Virus record (IMG/VR): IMGVR_UViG_3300013094_000037
Span: 1 to 64,000 of that record
Length of the DNA: 64,000 nucleotides
From: a virus
Direction: 5' to 3' (one strand)
A program made the translations under genes and the position numbers. Positions 27,301 to 36,348 of the stretch are shown piece after piece. Under the pieces are notes generated by a model. The model saw only the letters and a list, made by a program, of their open reading frames with translations. It did no database searches and had not been told where the DNA came from. Numbering within the stretch: position 1 is the first letter of the stretch; every line of letters starts with the position of its first letter.

Positions 27301-29809
27301 GGAAACCTGTTGGAATACCAGCATAAAGTGCATTGAAACCGTTACTTGCATAACCGAAGAACTCACCAGTATTGCCTGTAACAGTATAAGATGTTACGTT
27401 GCCTGTGAAGTTGATGTTACCAGTAACAGTCAAACCACCATTAATTGTTACGTTACCTGTAACAGTGCCACCAGATGTTGATAGTTTACTATTTGCAGTA
27501 AAGAATGCAGAATTTGCATATGAACCTGCTGAGTTTGCCGCAGAGAATGCAGAATTTGCATAAGAACCGGTGGTATTTTGAGACTGATAAGAAGCGTTTG
27601 CTTGTATAAATGCACCGTTAGCATACAATGAAGCACTATTGGCTTGACCATAAGATGCATTTGCTTGACCAAATGCACCATTAGCATAAGTAGCAGCACT
27701 GGTGATGTTTGCAGTTAGTGTGTTAGCAAATGTAAAAGCGCTATTAGCTTGAACAAATGCACCGTTAGCATATGTGGCTGCACTGGTAATATTAGCGGTT
27801 AATGTATTAGCAAATGTGAAAGCGGCATTGGCCTGTACAAAAGAACCATTAGCATATGTGGCTGCACTGGTGATATTAGCACTTAATGTATTGGCAAATG
27901 AGTATGAACTATTGGCTTGAATAAATGCAGCATTTGCGGTTGCTCTAGCATATCCATCGATAGAACTAGAAACCAATGTATTTGCTAGTTGATATACGGC
28001 GTTAGCCTGTGCAAATGCACCGTTAGCATATGTGGCTGCACTGGTAATATTAGCAGTTAGTGTGTTAGCAAATGTAAACGATGCATTCGCTTGTGTGTAT
28101 GCTGAATTGGCTTCAATGAATGCACTATTAGCATAAGAAGCTGCGCCAGAAATATTAGCACTTAGTGTGTTTGCATAACCATAAGCAGAATTAGCCTGTA
28201 AGAATGCTCCATTTGCCTGCACAAAAGCACCATTGGATTGCAGGAAAGCAACATTGGCTTGTACAAAAGCACCATTAGCATATGTGGCAGCACTTGTAAT
28301 GTTTGCTGTTAGAGTGTTTGCAAACGTGAATGCGCCGTTAGCCTGTGTGAAAGCACCATTAGCATATACAGATGCACTTGTAATATTAGCAGTTAAGGTA
28401 TTTGCAAAAGTAAATGCTGCATTAGCTTGTACAAATGCCGCAGTCGCATTCAATGATGCGGAATTTGCTACTGTGAATGCCGCATTGGCATAAGTTCCTG
28501 TAGTAACTTGAGAATTGTATGCCGTATTCGCTTGAGTAAATGCACCATTTGCATATACGCCTGAAGAATTTGCTGCTGAGAATGCTGAATTGATGTTTGT
28601 GTTTTGTGACGCATCAACTCCTTGCAGCAAAATTGTATTTGATTGTGCACTGATAGCAACTGTATTAATTGTATTTGCAACACCAAAAATTACATTTGCT
28701 TGTGCATACGCAGAGTTTGCCTGTAAGAAAGCAGCATTAGCAGTTGCTCTCGCATAATTGTCGGTTGAACCTGCTGATAATGTATTTGCCAATGCATAAG
28801 CCGCATTTGCCTGAGCGAACGAACCATTAGCATATACTGATGCAGAATTTGCAACAGAAAAAGCAGCATTTGCGTAGACACCACCAGATGCCAAAGTATT
28901 AGCATAAGCATATGCTGAATTTGACTGTACGAATGCACCATTAGCATATGTGGCTGCACTGGTAATATTAGCGGTATGAGTATTTGCTAATGTATATACA
29001 GCATTAGCTTGGACGAAAGCACCATTGGCTTGCACAAAAGCACCGTTAGCAGCTATGAATGCTGCATTAGCGGTTGACCTAGCAACGTTGTCTGCTGGAC
29101 TTAGTGTGTTTGCATATTGAAAAACTGCATTTGCCTGAATGAAAGCAGCATTTGCTTGGATGTATGATGCGTTTGCTGTTGCTCTTGCAACGTTATCAAT
29201 TGGTCCAGCAGCAATAGTATTTGCAAGATTGAATGCTGCATTTGCTTGTACAAAGGCACCATTTGCATAAGAACCAGTATTGGTTGCATAGATTAATGCC
29301 AAAGCGGCTTGAGCCAATGCGGTATTTGCTGAACCACTAGCCACATTAGCCGCAGCATAAGCAGAAGTTCCTTGATTATATGCAACATTAGCCTGTATAA
29401 AACTGGAGTTAGCTTCAATGAATGCACCATTAGCATACAAAGCGGCACTATTAGCCTGTGCAAATGCAGGTAGAGCATAATTTGCGGAAGCATATGCCAA
29501 GTTTGCTTGTAGAAAAGCCGCATTTGCACTATTTTGTGCAACTTGAACTGCAATGGCTGCACCTACGGCTGTTGATTGTGCGCCTATTGCTGTAGTATTT
29601 GCGGAGATTGCAATTGCTAGTCCTGTATTTGCAGTATTGAATGCGGCATTAGCAAAAGCCAATGAAGAAACGTAGTGACCACCTGCTGTAACACCATCGT
29701 GAATTGTAACTACGTTTTGGTCCGTATCAACGGTAACCTCAGCAACAGCACCAGTAAATACCGCTGTTTGCGCTGTGTTGCCTCTTCTTAATTGTAATTG
29801 CGTTGACAT
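24359..29809 (-). CDS. Giant repeat fibre with Mtd-like N-terminus
   Basis: This 1816-residue protein begins LQLRRGNTAQTAVFTGAVAE, followed by VTVDTDQNVVTIHDGV, matching the N-terminal domain of Bordetella phage major tropism determinant and similar tail-fibre bases. Most of the rest is built from seven-residue repeats such as YANGAFV, QANAAFT and NITSAAT, which look like a long trimeric shaft. Non-repeat beta islands lie near residues 780-970 and 1100-1270. The C-terminus, roughly the last 100 residues from DTFTATTYRSAKYIAQ, resembles the end of the neighbouring 265-residue protein. There is no S74 end and no lectin domain. It is probably a long tail fibre; attachment by the N-terminus is inferred. 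Confidence 0.85.
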   Translation of the reverse strand: MSTQLQLRRGNTAQTAVFTGAVAEVTVDTDQNVVTIHDGVTAGGHYVSSLAFANAAFNTANTGLAIAISANTTAIGAQSTAVGAAIAVQVAQNSANAAFLQANLAYASANYALPAFAQANSAALYANGAFIEANSSFIQANVAYNQGTSAYAAANVASGSANTALAQAALALIYATNTGSYANGAFVQANAAFNLANTIAAGPIDNVARATANASYIQANAAFIQANAVFQYANTLSPADNVARSTANAAFIAANGAFVQANGAFVQANAVYTLANTHTANITSAATYANGAFVQSNSAYAYANTLASGGVYANAAFSVANSASVYANGSFAQANAAYALANTLSAGSTDNYARATANAAFLQANSAYAQANVIFGVANTINTVAISAQSNTILLQGVDASQNTNINSAFSAANSSGVYANGAFTQANTAYNSQVTTGTYANAAFTVANSASLNATAAFVQANAAFTFANTLTANITSASVYANGAFTQANGAFTFANTLTANITSAATYANGAFVQANVAFLQSNGAFVQANGAFLQANSAYGYANTLSANISGAASYANSAFIEANSAYTQANASFTFANTLTANITSAATYANGAFAQANAVYQLANTLVSSSIDGYARATANAAFIQANSSYSFANTLSANITSAATYANGSFVQANAAFTFANTLTANITSAATYANGAFVQANSAFTFANTLTANITSAATYANGAFGQANASYGQANSASLYANGAFIQANASYQSQNTTGSYANSAFSAANSAGSYANSAFFTANSKLSTSGGTVTGNVTINGGLTVTGNINFTGNVTSYTVTGNTGEFFGYASNGFNALYAGIPTGFLVEPQTVTQFTSNYNGYAGLNMQNINSGNNASFDIFITPDNGTPNDTFLDLGMGSSTYAYPGYTMIGPNDGYLIAYGNTSTGGGNMIIATGAPNDIIFTANGVNKENEVARFKNNVGLVMKNLPIIFADASTQNTAAAPFAYSNVIYVQANSAYTQANAAFIQSNAAFGVANSGASYANSGFSVANSAATYANGAFVQANAVYTLANTHTTTISSAATYANGAFVQANGAFGQANSAASYANSAFTTANNALPNTGSTITTTGTARVVIPNATQSSSAATGALTVSGGLGVAGNVFSTGIINVNYTGSVGNQNTATVLGSSNTKGGIGYSDFLLATNYSAGANNINKYFRLDSNGQLQIINSAYNNNIFNLNDTGVFTVPYFSGVTLLPGGGGVITFADGTTQSTSASVSATDQAARNIANAAFLQANGAFAQANGSFGQANSAALYANGAFIQANASYGFANTLTANITSAATYANGAFTFANTLTANITSAATYANGAFVQANAAFTFANTLTANITSAATYANGAFTQANTATNNAAGASLYANGAFVQANAVYTLANTHTDNITSAATYANGAFVQANAVYALANTTSNTGTAAFIQANSAYTQANTATNNAAGASQYANSAFGYANSAYTQANTATTNALAASTYANAAYTQANTATTNASAASSYANSAFTQANTATTNASAASSYANSAFLQSNGAFIQANSAYAKANTAVTSVSGTSGQISSTGGTTPTVALVTTAVTAGTYGGSTAIPVITIDAYGRATSAANASISTSISLSGNSGSGSVSGGGTLTVSGGTAISTSVSGSTITVNNTGVASFNTRTGAVTLSSSDVTTALGYTPLSTTGNTVSGSYTGATTFSAANINATNGSVTFSRSTNQTVTSSTTQTAVDTFTATTYRSAKYIAQMTSAGTYHVIELLLMQNASSAYIIEYGEIFTGSSLGSFDASVSGGTVSLLFTAATANSTTINIVRDAISV
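24385..24392 (-). promoter_or_regulatory. Consensus late promoter TATAAATA for the oxygenase-glycosyltransferase pair
   Basis: The minus strand reads CTATAAATATCG, a perfect match to the T4 late consensus. It lies inside the last codons of the upstream giant fibre gene, about 45 nt before the oxygenase start codon. Confidence 0.6.
25150..29660 (-). repeat. Heptad repeat blocks (ANxAFxQ type) in the giant fibre
   Basis: Degenerate 21 bp units encode seven-residue repeats with Ala-Asn at a fixed register and an aromatic residue two or three places later. They form three blocks at about 27480-29660, 26550-26880 and 25150-26060, separated by non-repeat domains. Shorter runs of the same unit occur in the fibres at 31009-36348 and 45348-47279. 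Confidence 0.85.
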
Positions 29810-29838
29810 TATTGAACCTTAATTCTTAGAATACTCTG

Positions 29839-29845
29839 TATTTAT
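29839..29845 (-). promoter_or_regulatory. Late-promoter-like motif upstream of the giant fibre
   Basis: The minus strand reads TTTAATAAATACAG, overlapping the stop codon of the 265-residue gene. AAGG lies before the fibre start codon. Confidence 0.5.
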
Positions 29846-30642
29846 TAAACGTATCCATAATCATATACCAGTGTGACTGCCGATGCATCGTATCCCATGT
29901 CATAAAATACTGTTGCGGGATCCAAATCAAAGCCCAAACTTCCAGATGGGAAAGGAAGTTCTAATCTGGTAAGCAAATTTCTAATGTAGGTAACATTTGT
30001 TCCCACATATAGTGGAGTATAATACACCACAATGATATTATTTATCAGAGCAGCATTGAAATTACCAAGTGGAAAATTATTATATGTTACATTGTATGGT
30101 GTTATTACGACTCCGGTATCCGTATTTACAACATTTAAATTCAAGACTTCAAAGTTACCATCACTTTCAATTTGAATTTGATAGAAAGCACTTCTATATG
30201 TTAGACCTGAAAAAGAATCTATTGTATATGTTGTGTTTGCGTTACTTAGAAAAGAAGTGTTTGATGTAACTTCAGAGATGTTACTTATACTATAACCTTC
30301 AAAGCCCAAAATACCTGTTTGTGGAACATAGGTTAGATTTGGACTTGATGTATATAAGTTATTTGCTACACCAGATGTGCTGTATGTAAAGTTAATGAAG
30401 CCGGTAACATCTGAGGTGTTATCGTTAATGATGTTGACATTTGCAGAACCACCGCCACCATTACCAGTATTTGCACCAGAATAACCTACAAATATTGTAG
30501 ATGCTTGTACACGTTCTTCATTTACTGGATTAACAATAGCCGCAGAAATGGCTGCGTTTTGAGAGAAATTAGCATTGAACTTCTGATTTCCCCCAACGCT
30601 TACATTGATTGGGCTAGGTCTTGATACGGTAACGATTGGCAT
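29845..30642 (-). CDS. Virion structural protein with fibre-tip-like C-terminal domain
   Basis: This 265-residue protein has an unfamiliar N-terminal 110 residues with a glycine linker (GNGGGGSANVN). Its second half resembles the end of the adjacent giant fibre: IDSFSGLTYRSAFYQIQI here and DTFTATTYRSAKYIAQM there, with the same run of strands after it (FEVLNLNVVN, LGNFNAAL). The shared domain is probably a receptor-binding or tip module. The gene shares one nucleotide with the upstream 121-residue gene and is followed by a late-promoter motif. No enzymatic motif is visible. A short fibre or tip protein working with the giant fibre is my best guess. Confidence 0.75.
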   Translation of the reverse strand: MPIVTVSRPSPINVSVGGNQKFNANFSQNAAISAAIVNPVNEERVQASTIFVGYSGANTGNGGGGSANVNIINDNTSDVTGFINFTYSTSGVANNLYTSSPNLTYVPQTGILGFEGYSISNISEVTSNTSFLSNANTTYTIDSFSGLTYRSAFYQIQIESDGNFEVLNLNVVNTDTGVVITPYNVTYNNFPLGNFNAALINNIIVVYYTPLYVGTNVTYIRNLLTRLELPFPSGSLGFDLDPATVFYDMGYDASAVTLVYDYGYV

Positions 30643-31007
30643 TATGCATCAGTACCATATGCTGTCGTAATGTTTGTTACACCTGGAGATACATAAACTT
30701 GTCCTTCCAGTACACGGGTTACCGCACCATATGGGTCGGTAATGATAACGTCATAGACATAATTGCCGTATGGAATAGTTGATGTGGTACCAGATGGTAA
30801 AGATAAAGTTACAATACCGTTTACCGCATTTGCAACTGTTGCTGTGAATTGAAATGCAACATTGGAAGAAATATATGATTTTTTAGCCTGACTGTTTATG
30901 GTAAAAGCAGTCAGGTTGTATGGATTACCATATGAATCTGTCAATGTCAACTGATTGGTAAATGTGGTACCTTGTTCCAGATATTGGTCTGTATAACTTG
31001 CGGCCAT
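30642..31007 (-). CDS. Small Ig-like/beta structural protein
   Basis: This 121-residue protein opens YTDQYLEQGTTFTNQLTLTD and has a regular beta-sandwich look, with IPYGNYVYDVIITDPYGAVTRVLEG near the end. Small proteins of this kind sit beside fibre genes in aquatic T4-like phages and resemble the N-terminal domain of baseplate upper proteins (BppU type) in pattern, but I cannot confirm the family. It lies 1 nt after the large fibre gene and overlaps the 265-residue gene by 1 nt, so all three are probably co-translated. A likely role is linking fibre parts to the baseplate. Confidence 0.72.
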   Translation of the reverse strand: MAASYTDQYLEQGTTFTNQLTLTDSYGNPYNLTAFTINSQAKKSYISSNVAFQFTATVANAVNGIVTLSLPSGTTSTIPYGNYVYDVIITDPYGAVTRVLEGQVYVSPGVTNITTAYGTDA

Positions 31008-31008
31008 T

Positions 31009-34000
31009 TTATTTACCTTTCTTTAGTTCGTCAATTTCAGCTTTCAATTCTTTGATGGCTTCAATCAATAAACCAACAACGTTACCATATGCAACAGATA
31101 ATGTTTTGTCATCATCGTCATTTTCAACAACAACTTCAGGAAGAACTTCACGAATTTCTTGTGCGATAACACCGATGCCATTAGCACCATCTTTTTCATA
31201 TGTAACACCACGCAATTTCAATGTCTTGTCCAACGCATTTTCAATAGTCTTAACATTGAATTTCAATCTTGCATCAGAGAAAGCAGTAATACTTCCAGAA
31301 GCGGTCAATGTACCGTTGCTTGGATTAATTATAAGTGTGCTATTTCCATATACGCTGTTACCACTACCCCAAAGTACTTGATATGTGGAGTTTGAACCAT
31401 TGTTGTAGTTGATACCAACTGTGCTTGAGTAACTTGCATTAGTTGCATTCGTTGCAGAACTAGCAGAGCCAGCAGAAGTTGCATAACCAGCAGAACCAGC
31501 GGAAGATGCATATCCAGCATTACCACTAATACTAATGTTGTATGTACCACCGCTGTTATTTTGGATGTAACCAGGACCATTGGAGAATGAACTCAAGTCT
31601 GTTGGTCTACCACTTACGCTAGTCCATGCAACACTGCCAGCAGAAGATGCATAACCAACACTCAATGATGCTGTGTGATAGGTACGCAAGTAACTGTCTG
31701 AACCATTGGTACCCCAAACTCTATCAGGACTTGAGTAATTGTTTTCATCACCAGAACTGGAGTTGATATAACCAGTTTGTAGATAACCACTACCATCGGT
31801 ACGAACGATTTGGTTTGCACCGTTGTTACGACCAGTCGCAACAGACAAACCACCAGCCGTAGAAGCATTACCTGAAATATTGATACCGTATGTGCCACCA
31901 TCACTATACACGAAGTTTGATGGCTTGCTTACTAGATTGCCCCAGTTAACTTGCAAATTAGGTGCATAACCACTTAGACCAGCACCAGAACCATTGAATT
32001 GTGCGTTGGTATTGATGCTACCATATGCGGTAATATTGCCGGCGGCAATGTAAGAACCGTCTGTACCCCATAGGTGGTGAATACCATCATTGGTTGCACG
32101 AATAGACATGTAATCAACTGCTGTTCCAGATGGTGTAGCAATTGTTGATCCGGTGCCATTATCACCAACATAGTGTGCCAATTCAGACAAGTCTGAAGCC
32201 AAATCATTCTTAACAATGTATGTTGTGTCGGTGTTATCACCTGGAGCTTTTAAGTATACAACACCATCAAATTCAGCATTACCAGTAATGGTCAAACCGG
32301 CGTGTGTTACACCGTTGCCTGTGCCCAAGTTTTGGTTAATGGTATATGCAGTGATGTTGTAAGCAGTACCAGATATAGAAGCACCACTTGTGATGAAACC
32401 TTGGCTGTTCACATATGACTGTGTTGCATAACCATTCAATGCAGAAGATGTAATGTATCCTGCATTATTTGTGAATACAGTAATGTTTGCACCAGAAGAA
32501 ACATAGCTTGCTGGATTGCTTGAGTTATATGGTGTGTAACCCAACGCATTTGTAACATTTGCTGATGTAATTCCGCTGATGTAACCATTTGGATTACTTG
32601 AGTTATATGGTGTGTAACCCAACGCATTTGTAACTTGGCTAGATGAAATTGTACCACCATATTGACCACTCAAACCTGCACCAGAACCATAGAATGTTCC
32701 GTTGATTGTAAAATTACCTGAACCATCTAAACGTGCAATGGTTGTGCCTGCGGCAGAAGATGTCGCACCGGTAGTCCAATACCAATTAGAACCACTTGTG
32801 GAATCAAAATAGGTGTTGTCATCGGTCCAAATGTGTAACTGTGCATTATCATAAATTTTTGAACCACCATTTGCACCAATATTACCCCAATACACAGCAA
32901 GACCTGTCTGTGCACCCATGTATTGGTTGCCAGTCAAGGTCATACCAGCAAATGAAGGTGCATTACCAGTACCAACACTTTGGTTGATAGTGTAAGAAGT
33001 GATGTTTGAAGCATTGCCAGAAATGTTACCACTAACTTGTGAGCCAGGTACTGCATTTGCAGAGTTTGTTGGTGTATAACCCAATGCAGTAGTAACTTGG
33101 CTTGATGTAATGGAACTAACAGCACCAGCAGTTAATGAAGATGCTGTACCAGTTAGACCTGAACCAGAACCACTAAATGTGCCTGCTGTAATTGTACCTG
33201 TTGCACCAATTGTTGTAGATTGGATATTTGCATACAATGTTGCATAGTTTGCACTTGTAATCGTACCAATACTTGCTGAAGTAGGAATTGTGGTTACGCC
33301 TTGATACAAATAATAATTTGCACCAGCTTTTCTTACAAGACCTGTATATGAAGAATTGGTTGGGTTTACATAGTTATATTGACCATAGAAGCCAATATCA
33401 ACTGAGTCACCGGTATTGTTAGCAGCAAGTTCTAGCAATGAACTGGTAGATTGAATTGTTGCAGGTTGAATGAATGTTGAAGTACCGCTAACAACCAAGT
33501 TACCAGCAATCGTAACAGTTTTTCCTACAGCAACGTTACCAGTAATGGTTGTGTCACCGCTAATGGTACCACCAGATGTTACTAATGTTTTACCTACGTT
33601 TGCTGCGGTGAATGCAGAGTTTGCCTGAAGGTATGCTGCATTAGCTTGTGTGAAAGCAGGTTGTGCATACAGACCAGCATTGTTTGCTTGTGCATATGCC
33701 GCATTGGCTTGAGCAAAAGCACCGTTAGCGTATATGCCACCAGCGTTTGCGGTGTTCAATGCTGTGTTTGCTTGAGAATATGCTGCGTTAGCCTGAATGA
33801 ATGCACCAGTTGTAACTATGCTTGCAGGTACAGTTGTTGTACTTGTAGAAGTTGTGCTTGTGCTAATCATATTCGCAGTCATAATCTGCGAGAATTGTGT
33901 TAGGCTGTTTGGATTATTAACGTCTAGAATAGACCAATAGTTATTGGTGTTACTCCATTGAATTGTAGCATTTGGAGCCTGACCTCTATTAACAGCAAAA

Positions 34001-36348
34001 GATGCTATTGTAGAGATTGGAGAACCAGCAGACAATGTAAAAGTTGTTCCGTTATAAACGGTTGAACCATTAATTACAAAGTTACCAGCAAGACTTAGGT
34101 TGTTTGCACTAACTTGGTTAAAGTATGCAGTACCAGAGTTGTTGTTATTTGCATTAATTGTTGTGACAGTCAATGATGGTGTTGTTACACTGTTGTTTGC
34201 ATTAACGTATGAAACGTATGAGTTGCCTGTTACACTTTGACCAACAGATTGAATTGCTGCATTTGCAACCAATGCATTGACATAAGAAGTTCCAGATAAA
34301 CTAGAAACGTTTGCAACAATATTATTTGTTGTTAATGTTCCGGTTAGTGCATTAATGTTGCTATAAACTGTTAGGTTTGAACCAACTTGTACAGTATTAT
34401 TTGAAACTAATGCGTTAACAGTTGAAGTACCACCAGTCCATGTTGCACCATTTGCACTTACGGTATTAACGTAAGATGGTCCAGAAACACTTAATGTGTA
34501 TGCATTTGCAACAGAAGTGTTTGAAGATGTGTTTGCCTGGATTGTATTGTAAGACAATGTAGAACCAGAAATTGCAGTAGCAACCACATTTGGTGATGTA
34601 ATCAATGTGTTTGCAACCAATGTATTTGCGGTTACAGATGTATTGGCTTGAACTGAACCAATGTATGCTGCACCACCAGAAATTGCAGTAGCAACAACAT
34701 TAGGTGTAGTAATAGATGTGTTTGCTATAATTGTTCCAGTCAACACGCTTGTATTGGCTTGGAGTGTACCAGTTACTACAGAAGTGTTAGCTTGAACTGT
34801 ACCGATGTATGCCGCACCACCAGAGATTGCAGTAGCAACCAAGTTTGCAGTATTAACCAATGTGTTTGCTGTAACAGTTCCTGTTGTAACTGCCGTATTC
34901 GCTTGCAAGTTATTGGTGAAAACAGTATTGTTTGCTTGTAAAGAAGCTGTAACAACAGTTGTGTTAGCTAATACATTATTGGTAAAGATATTGTTGTTAG
35001 CTTGTAAGTAACCTGTAACAATGCTATTATTTGCTTGAATAGAAGCAGTCAACACAGAAGTATTGGCTTGAATCAAATTGTGATAAGCAAATGGACCAGA
35101 AACGGAAGTTGCAACCACATTTGGTGATGTGATTAATGTATTTGCAGTAAGTGTGGTTGTTGTAACACTTGTATTTGCTTGTACGTTATTAATGTATGCG
35201 TTTGCACCAGAAATTGCAGTAGCAACCAAGTTTGCTGTGTTAACCAATGTATTTGCTTGGACTGTAGCAGTTGTTACTACAGTATTTGCCAATAGGTTAT
35301 TGGTGTATACATTATTGTTTGCTTGTAAAGAAGCGGTAACAACAGTCGTATTAGCCAACAAATTGTTGGTGTAAGTATTAGTATTTGCCTGTAGAACACC
35401 AGTAACAACTGTATTGTTTGCAACCAATGTTGCTGTATATGTATTGGTATTAGCTTGCAGAACGCCAGTAACTACAGTCGTATTAGCCAATAAGTTATTG
35501 GTATATGTGTTTGTATTAGCCTGAAGCACACCAGTAACCACGGTGGTGTTAGCCAACAGGTTATTAGTGTAAGTATTAGTATTTGCTTGCAACACACCAG
35601 TGACAACGGTGGTGTTAGCCAAGAGGTTGTTTGTATATGTGTTGGTGTTTGCTTGTAGAACACCAGTAACAACTGTTGTATTTGCTACAACGTTACTTGT
35701 GTAAAGATTTGTATTTGCTTGTAAGAAACCAGTAACGATGTTTACGTTAGACTGCAATGTGTTTGTGATTACACTAACGTTTGCTTGAACACCAGATGCA
35801 AATACATTATAATTGATAGATGCACTTGCAGAACCAATAATGTTGTTTGTTACATATAGTGTGTTTGCAATGTTGGTGTTACCTGCAATCCAAGTATTTC
35901 CAGATATCCATGTATTACCAGTTACGCTAATGTATCCAGTAGCAACTGTGTTACCAGAAATATACAGAGCAGGAGTACCAGTGTTTGCAATCCAAACAGA
36001 TGCATTCATGTATGATTGACCACCAACATACATACTCACGTTTGCATTGTTGATTGTGTTCAAGTATAGAGAACCACCTTGACCGCCACCTTGGATTGTA
36101 GGTCCAACTGTCAAGTTATATTGAACATAACCAGAAGAACCGACACCTTGAACTTGAAGTGCACCAGAAATTAATGCATTATTGGCAACAGTTACACCGT
36201 AACCAGTACCATTAAGATTCAATGTGCCTGATGGTTTGGTATAGTTTAAGAAGCCTAAGGTGTTAAGTTCACCTGATTGTGCTATACTTGAAGCAATTAA
36301 ATCACCAAAAGTATTTGCATAACTTACGACTGGAACGGTATTTGCCAT
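31009..36348 (-). CDS. Long tail fibre with 22-residue repeats and S74 chaperone end
   Basis: This 1779-residue fibre has a unique N-terminal base (residues 1-185). Repeats follow over about 187-620, with a 22-residue unit made of two 11-residue halves, LQANTNTYTNN and LLANTTVVTGV. A short heptad block lies near residues 830-900. The distal half has fibre segments such as ALGYTPYNSSNP and an S74 chaperone starting at Ser1691 (AFSD) with Lys1696, then GVIAQEIREVLPEVV and a helical tail ending ELKKGK. Self-cleavage before Ser1691 is predicted. It lacks the collagen tract and the YYVxP modules of the tandem fibres. Its ATG overlaps the upstream coiled-coil gene by one nucleotide. Confidence 0.88.
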   Translation of the reverse strand: MANTVPVVSYANTFGDLIASSIAQSGELNTLGFLNYTKPSGTLNLNGTGYGVTVANNALISGALQVQGVGSSGYVQYNLTVGPTIQGGGQGGSLYLNTINNANVSMYVGGQSYMNASVWIANTGTPALYISGNTVATGYISVTGNTWISGNTWIAGNTNIANTLYVTNNIIGSASASINYNVFASGVQANVSVITNTLQSNVNIVTGFLQANTNLYTSNVVANTTVVTGVLQANTNTYTNNLLANTTVVTGVLQANTNTYTNNLLANTTVVTGVLQANTNTYTNNLLANTTVVTGVLQANTNTYTATLVANNTVVTGVLQANTNTYTNNLLANTTVVTASLQANNNVYTNNLLANTVVTTATVQANTLVNTANLVATAISGANAYINNVQANTSVTTTTLTANTLITSPNVVATSVSGPFAYHNLIQANTSVLTASIQANNSIVTGYLQANNNIFTNNVLANTTVVTASLQANNTVFTNNLQANTAVTTGTVTANTLVNTANLVATAISGGAAYIGTVQANTSVVTGTLQANTSVLTGTIIANTSITTPNVVATAISGGAAYIGSVQANTSVTANTLVANTLITSPNVVATAISGSTLSYNTIQANTSSNTSVANAYTLSVSGPSYVNTVSANGATWTGGTSTVNALVSNNTVQVGSNLTVYSNINALTGTLTTNNIVANVSSLSGTSYVNALVANAAIQSVGQSVTGNSYVSYVNANNSVTTPSLTVTTINANNNNSGTAYFNQVSANNLSLAGNFVINGSTVYNGTTFTLSAGSPISTIASFAVNRGQAPNATIQWSNTNNYWSILDVNNPNSLTQFSQIMTANMISTSTTSTSTTTVPASIVTTGAFIQANAAYSQANTALNTANAGGIYANGAFAQANAAYAQANNAGLYAQPAFTQANAAYLQANSAFTAANVGKTLVTSGGTISGDTTITGNVAVGKTVTIAGNLVVSGTSTFIQPATIQSTSSLLELAANNTGDSVDIGFYGQYNYVNPTNSSYTGLVRKAGANYYLYQGVTTIPTSASIGTITSANYATLYANIQSTTIGATGTITAGTFSGSGSGLTGTASSLTAGAVSSITSSQVTTALGYTPTNSANAVPGSQVSGNISGNASNITSYTINQSVGTGNAPSFAGMTLTGNQYMGAQTGLAVYWGNIGANGGSKIYDNAQLHIWTDDNTYFDSTSGSNWYWTTGATSSAAGTTIARLDGSGNFTINGTFYGSGAGLSGQYGGTISSSQVTNALGYTPYNSSNPNGYISGITSANVTNALGYTPYNSSNPASYVSSGANITVFTNNAGYITSSALNGYATQSYVNSQGFITSGASISGTAYNITAYTINQNLGTGNGVTHAGLTITGNAEFDGVVYLKAPGDNTDTTYIVKNDLASDLSELAHYVGDNGTGSTIATPSGTAVDYMSIRATNDGIHHLWGTDGSYIAAGNITAYGSINTNAQFNGSGAGLSGYAPNLQVNWGNLVSKPSNFVYSDGGTYGINISGNASTAGGLSVATGRNNGANQIVRTDGSGYLQTGYINSSSGDENNYSSPDRVWGTNGSDSYLRTYHTASLSVGYASSAGSVAWTSVSGRPTDLSSFSNGPGYIQNNSGGTYNISISGNAGYASSAGSAGYATSAGSASSATNATNASYSSTVGINYNNGSNSTYQVLWGSGNSVYGNSTLIINPSNGTLTASGSITAFSDARLKFNVKTIENALDKTLKLRGVTYEKDGANGIGVIAQEIREVLPEVVVENDDDDKTLSVAYGNVVGLLIEAIKELKAEIDELKKGK
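34489..35790 (-). repeat. 66 bp tandem repeats encoding 11+11-residue units
   Basis: Residues about 187-620 of the fibre are encoded by 66 bp units. The five or six units at about 35269-35724 are nearly identical in protein sequence (VVTGVLQANTNTYTNNLLAN) and very similar in DNA, whereas units further along have diverged. Copy number here could vary between isolates. Confidence 0.85.

Noticed and set aside
24359-29809. Mtd-like N-terminus suggesting a diversity-generating retroelement
   Set aside because: No reverse transcriptase, template repeat or C-type-lectin variable domain is present in the window; only the base domain is shared with Mtd.
34489-35790. Regularly spaced repeats considered as a CRISPR array
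   Set aside because: The 66-bp units are entirely coding, have no unique spacers, and continue as an in-frame protein repeat.
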